DNA of 64,000 nt from Actinomadura sp. KC216 (GCF_004348535.1 NZ_SMJX01000008.1:1-64000); one strand, 5' to 3'. Counted from the first letter of the stretch, positions 1 through 9,196 are shown. Notes: generated from the sequence alone by a model not told the origin. Numbers and translations: made by a program.

Positions 1-2
1 CT

Positions 3-1898
3 CCAACCCCTTCGGAAACGGCGACATCATCTGGAACTCCGTCCGCATCGGCCCCATCGCAAGACTCGCCTCCCACGAGCCCGCCCGCCTCCACAGATCA
101 CCCATTCACGGTGGATCTCCCGTCCGGTGCCGTCGTCGGACTCTCGTTCGCCGCCGGTGTCGGCTCCGCGCTCGTGATCACCCGGCTGCACCGGCGCCGT
201 CGGCATCGCACACCCGCCACCGGCCCTGATCTGGCCCGGAGCGAACCGCCACCGTCGCCGACCATACGACGACTACGGCGCGTCGACCTCGGCCGCGAGG
301 CCTCAAGGCCCGATCCTCAACAGCCGCCCGATGAGCCCACCCGGCTCCACCTGTTTCCGCTGCCATCCAGCGGTCGGATCGTCCTGGGAGTACGTGACGA
401 CCAAGAGATCACGGTTCCGATCGGCGGACTCGTCGTCGGACTGAAAGGGCCCGGCGGGATCGCGACCGCCCGAGCACTGCTGCTGACGCTCCTGATGCAC
501 GCGGGCGACCACGATGTGGAGATCATCATCCCCCGCAGCGACGCTACCCAGGTGCTCGCACTCAACCCCGACCAGGTCGACGAGCTCACCCAGTACGCCC
601 GGGCCCTGCACGTCACCGCTGACCTGAGCGCGGCACTGCGGCTGCTGGAGTCCGAGCGCATCCATCGTGCCCGTCTGCTCGACACCGCACCCGACAACCA
701 GGACCTGGCGGCGGTCCGCCAGGCCGACCCGACCGAGCCCCTGCCCCACCTGGTGTTGCTCGCTACCTCCGCCCCGGAGCAGCAGCGCCGCTTGGAAACC
801 GTAACGGTGGCTGCCTCCGACTACGACATAGCCATCATCACACTCGGCGAGCACCCCGCCGGCCCCACTGTGAATCTCGACAACGCGGCGCAGGTCACCT
901 CCTCAACCGGTGCTGGCAGCGACATCTGGGACGGGCTACGCCTGTTCCACGTCGAGCAACAGGATGCCGACCAGGTCCTCGAACTGATCCGCAGCGCCCA
1001 CGGCGCCCCAGAACCCGAACCAGAATCCCAGCCCGCGGCGCAGACGACGACGGCCGCGCGCTCCCCGGTGTCCGTGGCGCGGTCGGCGCCACCGGCGCCC
1101 CAAGCAGCACAGGCCAGCGGGCACCGCCCCGTCCATTTGCAGGTCCTTGGACATCCGACCGTAAGAGTCGACAGCCAAATCCTGGAGACCGGTATTCGTG
1201 GCAAGGGCCGGGAGCTGCTGACCTACCTGGCCGTCCACGCCGAAGGCGCCAGTCGCGACGCGATCGTGGCGGCGCTATGGCCGGACGTCGACCACAAACA
1301 CGCCGTGATGCGCTTTCACGCCCTGCTGCACGAGACCCGCCAAACCCTCAAACGCGCTACCGGACGAATCGATGAGAACTTCATCGTCCGGACCGCGGAT
1401 CGCTACGGCATCGATCCCGAGCTCATCAGCGTCGACCTGTGGCGTTTCCACACCGCCCTGCATGAGGCGTCACAGGCCGATCGCGACCAAGACCAAGCGG
1501 TGCTGCTGCAGGAGGCCGTCGACATCTACCAGGGGCACCTAGCCGCTGAGGCATCCTATGAGCAGGCATACGAATGGATCGAACCCGAACGGGAGACGCT
1601 ACGGCGCCAAGCCGTCGAAGCCTTGATCCACCTGGCCATCCTCTACGAGCGTCACGAACCCGAGCGCGCTCTCACCATCCTCGAACGCGCACGATCGCTC
1701 GACCGCTACGCCGAAGAGACCTACCAGCACATCATGACCCTGCAGGCCAAGCTCGGCCGGCCAGATGCGGTACGGCGCACCTACCGCCTCTTGGAGACCT
1801 CCCTGGAGGACCTAGCAGTCGACCCGAGCGAGGAAACGCAACAACTCCTCTGGCGCCTTCTCCACCCTCGTGGCCGGTCACAAACTGGCCAGCACTGA
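3..1898 (+). CDS. C-terminal part of a membrane-anchored BTAD-domain protein (5' end outside window)
   Basis: The frame is open to the first codon of the window, so the GTG at 111 is probably not the start. The upstream codons give a Pro/Ser/Thr-rich linker typical of a stretch before a membrane segment. Counted from 111, residues 5-25 form one hydrophobic segment followed by an Arg-rich stop-transfer run (RLHRRRRHR). Residues about 60-310 are a domain I do not recognise. Residues about 340-590 are a winged-helix plus TPR-like bacterial transcriptional activator domain (BTAD), the type shared by SARP regulators. Actinomycete proteins with a LysM or other N-terminal part, membrane segments and a C-terminal BTAD are common in accessory regions; the role of this one is unknown. 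The BTAD assignment is firm, the overall architecture is inferred. Confidence 0.8.
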   Translation, partial: PTPSETATSSGTPSASAPSQDSPPTSPPASTDHPFTVDLPSGAVVGLSFAAGVGSALVITRLHRRRRHRTPATGPDLARSEPPPSPTIRRLRRVDLGREASRPDPQQPPDEPTRLHLFPLPSSGRIVLGVRDDQEITVPIGGLVVGLKGPGGIATARALLLTLLMHAGDHDVEIIIPRSDATQVLALNPDQVDELTQYARALHVTADLSAALRLLESERIHRARLLDTAPDNQDLAAVRQADPTEPLPHLVLLATSAPEQQRRLETVTVAASDYDIAIITLGEHPAGPTVNLDNAAQVTSSTGAGSDIWDGLRLFHVEQQDADQVLELIRSAHGAPEPEPESQPAAQTTTAARSPVSVARSAPPAPQAAQASGHRPVHLQVLGHPTVRVDSQILETGIRGKGRELLTYLAVHAEGASRDAIVAALWPDVDHKHAVMRFHALLHETRQTLKRATGRIDENFIVRTADRYGIDPELISVDLWRFHTALHEASQADRDQDQAVLLQEAVDIYQGHLAAEASYEQAYEWIEPERETLRRQAVEALIHLAILYERHEPERALTILERARSLDRYAEETYQHIMTLQAKLGRPDAVRRTYRLLETSLEDLAVDPSEETQQLLWRLLHPRGRSQTGQH

Positions 1899-1988
1899 AA
1901 GTGATCGGGCCGCGCGGACCTGGAGTTGCCATCGATCGGTTGCTGTCGGCAATTGCGAATGAAAAGTTAGAGTGCGGCCCGCTGGGCC

Positions 1989-2486
1989 TCAGGCTTCAGC
2001 CGAGGATTCGTCATCTAGAAGGGTGCGCAAAAGTGTGTGCCCCGGCATGAGGTCACCGGGGATGAGCGGGACGTTGAACACCTTGGGCTCGGCGAAAACG
2101 GGTTCGCCGCTGGGGCGGCGTGTGTAGGGCACGAGGCCGTAGTCGATACCGTCTTCTTGATCAAAGCCCATCCAGGTGATGCCCTCCTCTTCACCAGCGC
2201 GCAACGGGTGGGGGGAGGGGGACCGGGCGGCCACGTCCCGTTCGTTGATCACCCAGACCTGCGGGACGGCCATGACCCATCGGACTGCCACAACGCGGCG
2301 GGCGTGGGTGGCTGCTCGTTGCTCGAACGCGACTGCGGAGGCGCGGTCTCGCAGGTAGTCGTAGTCACTGAGGATCAACCTGCGTTCCCCGTCGAGTGCG
2401 GCGATCGCCAGGTACTCGTCAGCCCGGATGTGCTGCTCCTGGCGTTCTACGACGTCGAAGAGTACTGCCGCAAGGTCGTCGTTCAT
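1989..2486 (-). CDS. Hypothetical protein
   Basis: A 165-residue protein beginning MNDDLAAVLFDVVERQEQ. The longer frame starts at 2588, but ATG 2486 is preferred because the N-terminal extension has no protein-like composition. It is acidic, with a helical N-terminus (VERQEQHIRADEYLAIAALD) and a central beta-rich part (VRWVMAVPQVWVINERD). I do not recognise a family. It converges with the BTAD gene at 1898, leaving 90 bases between them. Small soluble proteins of this style recur through the 21-63 kb part of the window, so it may belong to the same accessory set. Confidence 0.65.
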   Translation of the reverse strand: MNDDLAAVLFDVVERQEQHIRADEYLAIAALDGERRLILSDYDYLRDRASAVAFEQRAATHARRVVAVRWVMAVPQVWVINERDVAARSPSPHPLRAGEEEGITWMGFDQEDGIDYGLVPYTRRPSGEPVFAEPKVFNVPLIPGDLMPGHTLLRTLLDDESSAEA

Positions 2487-3029
2487 CTGGCACCACCCTT
2501 CCACCCCATCCATGCCGGAGCAAGGTTCCCCGTCGGGGCTGGCCGCGGAAATGAGGGAACCAAGATGGCCTACCGGCATTCGGCTCACCCATCCCTTCTG
2601 GCCTCGCTAGTGAGTAACGAATCTGGCTCAAGCTCTATTGCGCCCTGGTGTTCACCAGATCGTGTGGGTGGCCGTGCGCCAGGCGTGGGAGCCTGATCGG
2701 GAGATCAGGGATCTGCGCTCTTGGGCGTTCAAGGTGGTGGGGCATCAGGTGTGCCGGGCGGCCGATGGGCGCGGTATGTTCCCCGCTGGTCGGCATTGCA
2801 CGGCTAGGATGCGGAGGCCTGCCTGCTCGATGCCGCTCCGGCTCACGACCAGTCGGCTCCGGACCGGGTCAACACTTCGGTGCTAGAGGGTGCAGTGCTG
2901 GAAGGGGAGCTGGCCGAGCCGTCGGGCGATGCAAGGCCGCGCTGCAGGTCGGAGTCAGGGCCGGTCGGTGGCGCGGGCGTCCAGGCGGCAGGTGCCTCGG
3001 TCGTCGCGAGGAACCTTTCGCGGAGCCCC
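2487..3029. other. Stretch without an intact gene
   Basis: Frames on both strands are short and unconvincing. The plus frame at 2638-2880 has a stretch (VWVAVRQAWEP ... LRSWAFKVVGHQVCR) that resembles region 2 of an ECF-type sigma factor. It lacks a proper start and degenerates after about 40 residues, so at most it is a remnant. No RNA gene or promoter was recognised. Confidence 0.4.
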
Positions 3030-3320
3030 TAGTAGATCGGCCAGGCGCTGCGCGGCACATTCCCAAAGAGCCAGGCCGGAGCCCCGGCGCACGAGGTCAT
3101 CTACCAGGCGATTTACCTCCCACACCGCGGTGGTCAGGAGCGCAGGGCGACACGTTGCGCAGCGGCCACCCAGGGTCCAGGCCCGAGGCCCAAGACCGGC
3201 GCGTCGGCCAACGCGCCACCCGCTTCATCGACCCCTGCGCGCTGATCAGCCAGCGGCCCGCCGATGTCGACGACTGCCCGGGTATCCGCCACTGGGAGGA
3301 TGTGCTGGTCGTTAAGGCAT
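3030..3320 (+). pseudogene. Decayed IS30-family transposase fragment
   Basis: The DNA matches the central part of the intact IS30 transposase gene at 6070-7296 (roughly 6580-6860 of that copy). Shared blocks include the stretch encoding IYQAIYLPH and the one encoding RATRFIDP followed by QRPADVDD. The copy has many substitutions and frame changes and no terminal repeats, so it is an old, dead relative of the intact element. It has no link to the neighbouring genes. Confidence 0.75.
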
Positions 3321-3629
3321 GGCTGCGGGCCCACAAGGTCAAGGACGCGCGTGGGCCCTGGCCGTCAACGGGGTCCAAGCGGCACGGTCCCGAACCACCA
3401 ATGATCGCGTGTGGCAGTGGCCGGATCAGCCTTACCGGCTCTGTGTCCGAAGGCGTATCATGAGGGAGCGATCGGTCTCCTGCTGTGATCTGCTATCTAG
3501 TATGGGATTTGATCAAAGGGGTCGACCCTCGCGTGCGGGGGTCGGCCCTCTTGCATCCGGTCACATGGTGAGAACTCGCTTTGGCGGTGGACGCTCCTGG
3601 CTTCCTCGCGCGTGTCCATCGTGGACGCA
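3321..3629. other. Non-coding stretch with a hairpin and a motif shared with the far end of the window
   Basis: There is no supported gene. An imperfect hairpin (GACCCTCGCGTGCGGGGGTC) lies near 3520-3545 and could terminate the minus-strand gene ending at 3630. A motif TGTGATCTGCTATCTAGTAT at about 3485 recurs with two mismatches at about 63380. Confidence 0.4.
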
Positions 3630-4124
3630 TTAAGTGTCGGGGGTCATCGCTGTGACGAATGCGTTGAGCTGTCTGAGGAGCGAGTTTGCAGACTGCTGGG
3701 CTTCACGGAGGATCCCAAGCGCTGCATCAACTCCGCACACTGCATCCTCGCCGAGTTGACCCACCTCCATCGCTGGGCCAGCGAGAGTCACCGCCACAGG
3801 GGCGCTGACGTGCAGTAGGAATCGGTAGCACCAATCATTGCCGTCGTCGATGAACTCAATAGCAGTCGTGGCGTGTTCGGAATTGGATAGCACATCCTTC
3901 TGATCATGGGCTTGCTCGATCAAGCAGGAGACAGCATCCTCCTGGCCCGGCTCGCGGGGCTGCCAAGCAAGATGGACTTGCGGTCCTATTCTTGCCCCTC
4001 GGTTCTCACCTGGGTCATCCAGATCAGCCAGCTCGTGTGCGACGACAAGCTCGCTCAGCCACTCCCGCGCTGCCTCCTCGTTGAGAGTAAAGGGCTTCAT
4101 CACCATTCTCCGATTTCGATTCAT
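3630..4124 (-). CDS. Hypothetical protein, coupled to the PP-loop gene
   Basis: A 164-residue acidic protein. Its ATG overlaps the stop codon of the upstream PP-loop gene (ATGA, 4121-4124), which argues for translational coupling and for this start rather than the internal Met residues 7 or 9. The sequence looks mostly helical (EEAAREWLSELVVAHELADL near the N-terminus, LREAQQSANSLLRQLNAF at the C-terminus), with no motif I can name. The tight coupling suggests it works with, or is co-produced with, the PP-loop enzyme. Confidence 0.7.
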   Translation of the reverse strand: MNRNRRMVMKPFTLNEEAAREWLSELVVAHELADLDDPGENRGARIGPQVHLAWQPREPGQEDAVSCLIEQAHDQKDVLSNSEHATTAIEFIDDGNDWCYRFLLHVSAPVAVTLAGPAMEVGQLGEDAVCGVDAALGILREAQQSANSLLRQLNAFVTAMTPDT

Positions 4125-5014
4125 TTCGGGATCTCCAGCCCATCAACGGCTAGCGGCCCATCGACCCGGTTGATCGCCTCAGCTTCGGCGAGAATCTGTG
4201 CCATGGACACATCGGGCCTGAACTGGTGTCCCATCGCTGCTTCCAGCCCCGCACGGCGGCGGGCGCCAGCCGGGTCGAGCCGGGCTGCGGTCACCAGATG
4301 CCGACGACCCGCCAGAACACAGAACCGGCAGGAGAGCCGGGGCAGCACGGCATAGATTGGATGAATGCGGGTACGTGCTTTGGCGAGTCGTGCCCAGACC
4401 TGCTCCACTTTCCAATCAAGCAACGGTAGCCATTCATCGACCTCACGCTTGGTTTTGTTGGAAGCGCGGGCATCGTTTCTATAGGGGGCCATGGCTGCCC
4501 GATCGATACTCTCCTCAGCCCGCATGCCCATAATATTTAGAATCCGCACTCTGCGGCCGACGACGCCCTGGGCTCGCTTTTCGGCCACGAGCCGGGTCAT
4601 GAGTTTGTGCACAGGGGCCCGCTTCATGTCACTTGTGCAAAATCTACGAGCTTTATCTGGCCATTTTTGCTGTTGTCGAGACTCGATATGCTCAGTCAGC
4701 CCTTGCTGACGTATCGCTCCTGCACCGTCTGACACCTGACGGAATACGATCTCATGGCGTACGCAGTAGTGTGCTGCGTGTTCGGCCGCTAGCTGTTTGG
4801 TTCCCGGCCATTCATCATCATCGCCAAGATCACAAAATACGGTGACGACACGATCGCCGATGCCAGCATCCTTTGCGGCTTCTACGACAACGTCGAGCAT
4901 TGCTTGAGAGTCTTTTCCGCCAGATATGTTGCAAAGAAGTATGTCGTAGGCATTCAAATCCGGTGGTGCGCTGTAATCGGCAGATATGCGTGCGACGTTG
5001 TTTGGCTCGGTCAT
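4121..5014 (-). CDS. PP-loop ATPase family protein (PAPS reductase/DndC-like)
   Basis: A 297-residue protein starting MTEPNNVARIS; the longer frame to 5140 adds an unlikely Arg-rich leader. The PP-loop SGGKDS (residues 31-36), which binds the ATP or nucleotide phosphates, is intact. Further on are CTSDMKR, the basic region expected for PAPS-reductase-type proteins, and a cysteine pair (SCRFC near residue 225) that could bind metal or carry sulfur. Family members include sulfate-assimilation reductases, DndC of DNA phosphorothioation and many phage or island proteins of unknown role. No dndA, B, D or E partner is next to it, so a sulfate-assimilation or DND role cannot be claimed. It is the first gene of a two-gene operon. 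Confidence 0.8.
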   Translation of the reverse strand: MTEPNNVARISADYSAPPDLNAYDILLCNISGGKDSQAMLDVVVEAAKDAGIGDRVVTVFCDLGDDDEWPGTKQLAAEHAAHYCVRHEIVFRQVSDGAGAIRQQGLTEHIESRQQQKWPDKARRFCTSDMKRAPVHKLMTRLVAEKRAQGVVGRRVRILNIMGMRAEESIDRAAMAPYRNDARASNKTKREVDEWLPLLDWKVEQVWARLAKARTRIHPIYAVLPRLSCRFCVLAGRRHLVTAARLDPAGARRRAGLEAAMGHQFRPDVSMAQILAEAEAINRVDGPLAVDGLEIPK

Positions 5015-5397
5015 GTCCGCACCTGGTCTTGCGAGAAAATTCGCACGCCCGTAATCCGGGAAGGACGCCGCTGAATCATGGGCGCTGATAGCCGTGAGAA
5101 GTACCGCTCGACTCGGCCTGCGGCGGTGTGGGCCGGTCATTGCGCAGAGCGGCGGCCCTGCCCCGTCACAGGGCGAACTCGTCCTGGCTGGCAGAGGCCA
5201 GCAGCCGTTTCTGGCGTGGAACAGAGGCGGGGAGCGTCACGCGGTGACCGCCAGTTACTGCTGTGTATGGGGCTGCGCGGCGAGAGGGTTTGAAAGTATT
5301 GGCATGGTGCCAACCGTTGACGGCGTCGATCTCAGATGACCCGCACGACGCGGGCCAAGCGACGAAGACGTCGTCGGAGCGCCGAGCCTTGGAGGTT
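5015..5397. other. Stretch without a recognisable gene
   Basis: It lies between the PP-loop gene and the C-terminal fragment of the gene split by the composite transposon. The frames are short and lack ribosome sites. It presumably holds the promoter of the 5014 gene, but I see no clear -35/-10 pair. Confidence 0.4.
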
Positions 5398-5571
5398 TTA
5401 GACCGTGGTCAAGTGAGTGAATACCTCTTGCGCGATCTGCTGGTTCGGGAAAAACTTCGTGCGAAGTCTTGGGGTGTTCGGCTTGGGTTCCAAGAGATCG
5501 CGGACGATGAACCACCGACTGGCACTGCCCTGAAGCTGGTAGCGATATCCGCTTGCCTCGGCCACATCAAT
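5398..5571 (-). pseudogene. C-terminal half of the gene split by the composite transposon
   Basis: The minus-strand frame reads IDVAEASGYRYQLQGSAS and onward to HLTTV-stop at 5398. It has no start of its own. Joined to the N-terminal half at 20867-21136, after removal of 5572-20863 and one copy of the AAT repeat, it gives one continuous frame of about 147 residues (RVI followed by DVAEAS). The whole gene is a hypothetical protein with a beta-rich N-terminal half that looks like a small nucleic-acid-binding or SH3-like fold (inference). This half is probably not translated now. Confidence 0.85.
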
Positions 5572-5986
5572 GAGCTCTTTCCAACCTCAGTTGGTGTGAT
5601 GGTGCAGGGCGAGAATCGCCTGGACGATGGCGGTCAGCCGTGCTGGTGAGCAGCGTGCGTGGCGGAGGATGTGCCAGCGTTTGAGGGTGGCGGCGCCCTG
5701 TTCGCCCAGTGCTCGAATCTTGGTGTGGTGGCGGTTGAACAGCTTCTTGCGCTTGCCGAGCTTGCGGCCGTGGCGGCGGCGGTAGGGCGTGCCGATTGCG
5801 CCGCCGGCGCCGATGTAGCCCTTGTCGGCGTAGCAGGCGATCGCCTTCCGGGTGAGAGCGTCGATGATGCCGTGGAGGCGGGCGGCGGTCAGGTCGTGGG
5901 TGGAGCCGGGCAGCGCGGCCGAGGCCCAGATCAGGCGGCCGTGCGGGTCGGTGAGGAACTGAACGTTCACGCCGTGCCGCCGGTGT

Positions 5987-6092
5987 GGCTACGACGTTCG
6001 TAAGTGGCCCCGGCAGGACGTCTTGGGTTCTAGAGGTGATCGCAACACCTGACCCTGAGGGGTGTTGCAGTGACCCAGGCGCGTCGCGGACG
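5987..6092 (+). repeat. Left long terminal inverted repeat of the IS30 element
   Basis: It pairs with 7327-7433 with only two mismatches seen (an A/G near the outer end and a G/C about 13 bases in). It contains an inner hairpin (GCAACACC at 6042 with GGTGTTGC ending at 6068) and the GTG start of the transposase at 6070, so the first codons of the gene lie inside the repeat. Confidence 0.9.
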
Positions 6093-7296
6093 TAAGAAGC
6101 GCGGACCTGCTCCGCTTGCGGACAAACGTGATCAATACCTTCGGCTCATGGCGCAGGGGATGAGCAACTCGGCCGCGTGCCGGGAGGTCGGGATCAACCG
6201 CAAGACCGGCAACCGCTGGAGGTACGGACGCAAGGAGGTCGACCGCACCGGGCGGGTGCGCGTCTACGCACCGATCACCGAGCAGCCCGACGACAGCGCT
6301 ATCTCGGCGCGGTTCCTGTCGGAGGATGAGCGGATCGTCATCGCCGAAATGCTTCAGGCCAAGAACTCCCTGCGTGCGATCGCCAAGAAGCTCGGCCGTG
6401 CCCCGTCCACGATCAGCCGGGAGGTGCGCCGCAACCGCGATCCGCGCACCGGAAAGTACCGCCCGTTCCATGCGCATCGGCGCGCAGCGGTACGGCGGGC
6501 GCGTTCCAAGGACGGCAAGATCCGGCGCGACCCGGAGCTGAAGACCTTCATCCAGCAGTGCCTTAACCAGCGCTGGAGCCCGGAGCAAATCAGCCAGGCG
6601 CTGCGCACTGCCTTTCCCGACGAGCCGGACCGGCACCTGGCGCACGAGACCATCTACCAGGCGATCTACCTCCCGCACCGGGGCGGCCTAGAGCGCCGGG
6701 CCGACACGTTGCGCACCGGCCGCCAAGCCCGGCGCCGACGCCGGCGCGTCGACCAGCGCGCCACCCGCTTCATCGACCCCGGCATGCTGATCGGCCAGCG
6801 CCCCGCCGACGTCGACGACCGCCTGGTGGCCGGGCACTGGGAGGGTGACCTGGTCGTTGGCCGAGGCAACCGATCCGCGATCGGCACCCTGGTCGACCGC
6901 ACCACCCGCTACGTCAAGCTGCTCCACCTGCCCGACGGACGCACCGCCGAACACGTCCGCGACGCGCTCCTGCACGCCTTCGCCGACCTGCCCGCCGAAC
7001 TCGCCCGCTCGGTGACCTGGGATCAGGGCAGCGAGATGTGCCGCCATGACGAGTTCACCCGCGCCAGCGGCATCCCGGTCTACTTCTGCGAACCGGCCAG
7101 CCCCTGGCAACGCGGCTCGAACGAGAACACGAACGGACTACTGCGCCAATACTTTCCCAAGGGCACCGACCTGTCCGTCCACACCGCCGAGGACCTCGCC
7201 AACGTCGCCGCCGAGCTCAACAACCGCCCACGCAAGATCCTCGGCTGGCAAACCCCCACCACGCTCTTCGCTAAGCTCGTCGCAACAGTCGAATGA
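6070..7296 (+). CDS. IS30-family transposase
   Basis: A 408-residue DDE transposase. Two N-terminal helix-turn-helix regions are visible: MSNSAACREVGINRKTGNRW near residue 30 and SLRAIAKKLGRAPSTISREV near residue 100. The catalytic core shows HWEGDLVVG (first Asp), TWDQGSEM (second Asp) and the Glu-containing WQRGSNENTNG block near the C-terminus, all typical of IS30. The GTG start at 6070 sits just after a hairpin made by the terminal repeat, with no good ribosome site exposed; the hairpin may limit translation from read-through transcripts (inference). Length and motifs indicate an intact gene. Confidence 0.95.
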   Translation: MTQARRGRKKRGPAPLADKRDQYLRLMAQGMSNSAACREVGINRKTGNRWRYGRKEVDRTGRVRVYAPITEQPDDSAISARFLSEDERIVIAEMLQAKNSLRAIAKKLGRAPSTISREVRRNRDPRTGKYRPFHAHRRAAVRRARSKDGKIRRDPELKTFIQQCLNQRWSPEQISQALRTAFPDEPDRHLAHETIYQAIYLPHRGGLERRADTLRTGRQARRRRRRVDQRATRFIDPGMLIGQRPADVDDRLVAGHWEGDLVVGRGNRSAIGTLVDRTTRYVKLLHLPDGRTAEHVRDALLHAFADLPAELARSVTWDQGSEMCRHDEFTRASGIPVYFCEPASPWQRGSNENTNGLLRQYFPKGTDLSVHTAEDLANVAAELNNRPRKILGWQTPTTLFAKLVATVE

Positions 7297-7326
7297 CCGC
7301 GTGTTGCGACAAATTCTGGAATCCGC

Positions 7327-7433
7327 CGTCCGCGACGCGCCTGGGTCACTGCAACACCCCTCAGGGTCAGGTGTTGCGATCACCTCTAGAACCCAAGACG
7401 TCCTGCCGGGGCCAGTTACGAACGTCGCAGCCA
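7327..7433 (-). repeat. Right long terminal inverted repeat of the IS30 element
   Basis: It is the reverse complement of 5987-6092 with two mismatches. Because the repeat includes the start of the transposase gene, an ORF with the same first residues (MTQARRGR) is mirrored here on the minus strand; it is a shadow. Confidence 0.9.
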
Positions 7434-7787
7434 GCCGGTGTTTGCCGGAGTAGACCCGCCGATCATCGGCGCCTGCGAGCCGGTCGATCGGCACCAGCGT
7501 GCCGTCCAGGATGACAAACGCCTTGCGTGCGGCGATGCGCATCGCAGCTCGCAGGTCGGGTGCCAGCGCGGCGAGCAGCTCGATCACTTCGGTGACGTAG
7601 CGGTGGGCGGTCGCCAGGCCGACGCCGAACGCGGCGGCCAGGGCGGGGAAGGTCTCGTTGCGGCGCAGGTGCACCAGGACCAGCAGGGCTTGGCGCTCGG
7701 ACGGCAGTGCCCGCCAGCGTGAGCCGATCCGACGGCGGTGGTCGCGGACGAGGCCGGCCACGTATCTGCGGACACGGGCGACAGATC

Positions 7788-8293
7788 TTTGTGACACCGT
7801 CCAAGAGCCACCAGAATCGTCCTACACCCGACTCGGCGCCGCCGTCACCACGGCCGACGCCGAGCGGCTGGACACCGCCCAGGACCAGCGCTGATGTGGC
7901 GAGTAAGGTCAGCGATGTCGGGCGGGGGCGGAGGCTTCGGTACTGCTCCGAAAAACCGGCGGCGTCGCATCGCCCCAAGATCCCGCACCGGCAACGACTC
8001 CGACGAAAGAGGAATCTCACAACCCGTCCGGTCAGGTGCCACCCCTACGTTGCACAGCCAAGGGCAGTAGATGGTCGGCGCCTTTGTGCGCTGCTTGTTA
8101 GGAAAGTTCTCGATAGCGCCAGTACGTGCGTAAGAGTCTTGGCAGCGTAACGCGTGGCCGGGTTCGGGCCGACCAACCAACTCGATGCACGAAAATCGGT
8201 CCTGTGATATATAGGATGGACGGCCAGGAGTTTTATAAAACCGATTGCGTTCTGATTGGAATTTACGAGGAGCCTACCCTTGGGCTCGGCACT
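7788..8293. other. Left cargo edge, no intact gene
   Basis: The stretch lies between the truncated inner end of IS5 copy A and the last gene of the cluster. A plus-strand frame ending at 7892 (TRLGAAVTTADAERLDTAQDQ, then stop) looks like the tail of a broken gene whose front was lost at the IS junction. I recognise nothing else. Confidence 0.4.
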
Positions 8294-9196
8294 TCATGGG
8301 GTCGGCTTCTCCGCGAGTTCGGCGGCGAAATCCTGCAGGAGGCCCACGAAGGCATCAAAATGGGAGAAATGAAGCATGTGAGCCGCACCCGGAAACTCCT
8401 CCACTCGGCAGTTCGGCGGCACGACCGTCCGCTCGGCCGTCCACTCCGGCTCGCGCAGCATGCCACCGTGCCTGGGGTCAGCACGCAACAGCAGCACGGG
8501 CACAGTGATCTCGGCCAGGAGCGGTAGTAGTCGCTGCGGAGTGGAACCGTCTTCCACCAGGCTACGCACGACCAGCGGATCCGCCTGCGCAAACCCTTCG
8601 ATCATGCTTTCGACGTCCCGCGGGTCCCAGCCCGGATGCTGCGAGTGAAGACTCCTCCGTAGGACCTCGCGCGGCAACGTTAAGGACCGCTGAAGCCGGC
8701 GCAGTTCGATCTCGTGACCCATCATCCCCGCAGGGGGATCGACCAGCACTAGCCCAGAGACGGACGGCGTGGGCAGGATCGCCTCGGCACCGCTGGCCAG
8801 GACCAGCGCCACGGCCGCCCCCCAGGAGTGGCCGACAAGCAACGGCTCGTGCAGCCCCAGCGCCCTCAGGAGTTCCTCCACGTCGTCGGCGACGGCGCGA
8901 AGCGCGTATCCACCTGGTTCAGGTCGCACACTCGCACCATGCCCACGTAGATCAGGCGCGATGACCCGGGCCTCGGTCGCCAGTACCTGGCCCACCCGCG
9001 CCCAGGTCGCCCCGGAACCGGCGTTCCCGTGGAGCAGCATCACCGGCCGCCCGCCACGCCCGTCTCCCCAGGCCCGATAACGAAATCTTCCCGCAGGAAG
9101 CTCAACGAAATGCGCCGGCTCTCGCTCCCCTGAGTGGGCCGCCGAGCGTCCCACCCCCCGAGGCTCCCGGCCACGACGAACTTCCGGTCCGGCCAT
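8294..9196 (-). CDS. Alpha/beta hydrolase, last gene of the cluster
   Basis: A 300-residue protein. ATG 9196 is chosen because GGAGGA lies 6 bases upstream; the longer frame to 9250 lacks this. HGNAGSG (56-62) is the oxyanion-hole loop, GHSWGA (122-127) the nucleophile elbow with Ser124, Asp240 follows the LLLRAD strand, and His273 lies in GAAHMLH, so the triad is complete. The fold includes esterases, thioesterases and epoxide hydrolases. At the end of an acyl-assembly operon a role in releasing or hydrolysing the acyl product is likely, but this is inference. Confidence 0.85.
   Translation of the reverse strand: MAGPEVRRGREPRGVGRSAAHSGEREPAHFVELPAGRFRYRAWGDGRGGRPVMLLHGNAGSGATWARVGQVLATEARVIAPDLRGHGASVRPEPGGYALRAVADDVEELLRALGLHEPLLVGHSWGAAVALVLASGAEAILPTPSVSGLVLVDPPAGMMGHEIELRRLQRSLTLPREVLRRSLHSQHPGWDPRDVESMIEGFAQADPLVVRSLVEDGSTPQRLLPLLAEITVPVLLLRADPRHGGMLREPEWTAERTVVPPNCRVEEFPGAAHMLHFSHFDAFVGLLQDFAAELAEKPTP

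Larger units (their letters stand above)
5986..7433 (+). mobile_element. IS30-family element nested in IS5 copy A
   Basis: Boundaries follow from comparison with the uninterrupted IS5 copy B. The target GCCGGTG(T) is present on both sides (5979-5986 and 7434-7441), a 7-8 bp duplication. The element carries one transposase gene and terminal inverted repeats of about 106 bp, far longer than the 20-30 bp usual for IS30. It is intact and must be younger than IS5 copy A. Confidence 0.9.
5572..7787 (-). mobile_element. IS5-type copy A, interrupted by IS30
   Basis: It matches copy B base for base wherever I compared them, from GAGCTC at 5572 to GATCTG (minus strand) at 7782-7787, apart from the IS30 insertion. 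At 7787 the match stops inside the transposase N-terminus, so copy A lacks roughly 80 bp of the inner end that copy B still has. This end was lost on the cargo side. Confidence 0.85.
5587..7787 (-). pseudogene. IS5-type (DDE_Tnp_4) transposase split by IS30
   Basis: The N-terminal half lies at 7434-7787 (RRYVAGLVRDHRRRIGSRW, then the LDGTLVPIDR motif with the first catalytic Asp). The C-terminal half lies at 5587-5985 (YADKGYIG with the second Asp, then a late GEQGAATLKRWH block with the likely Glu). The two halves are separated by the IS30 element in GCCGGTG. The true N-terminus is missing because this IS copy is truncated. It cannot give active transposase; copy B is the better candidate source. 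Confidence 0.88.

Noticed and set aside
2638-2886. Sigma-factor-like remnant
   Set aside because: Only about 40 residues look similar and there is no start, so it is mentioned as a stretch and not called a gene.
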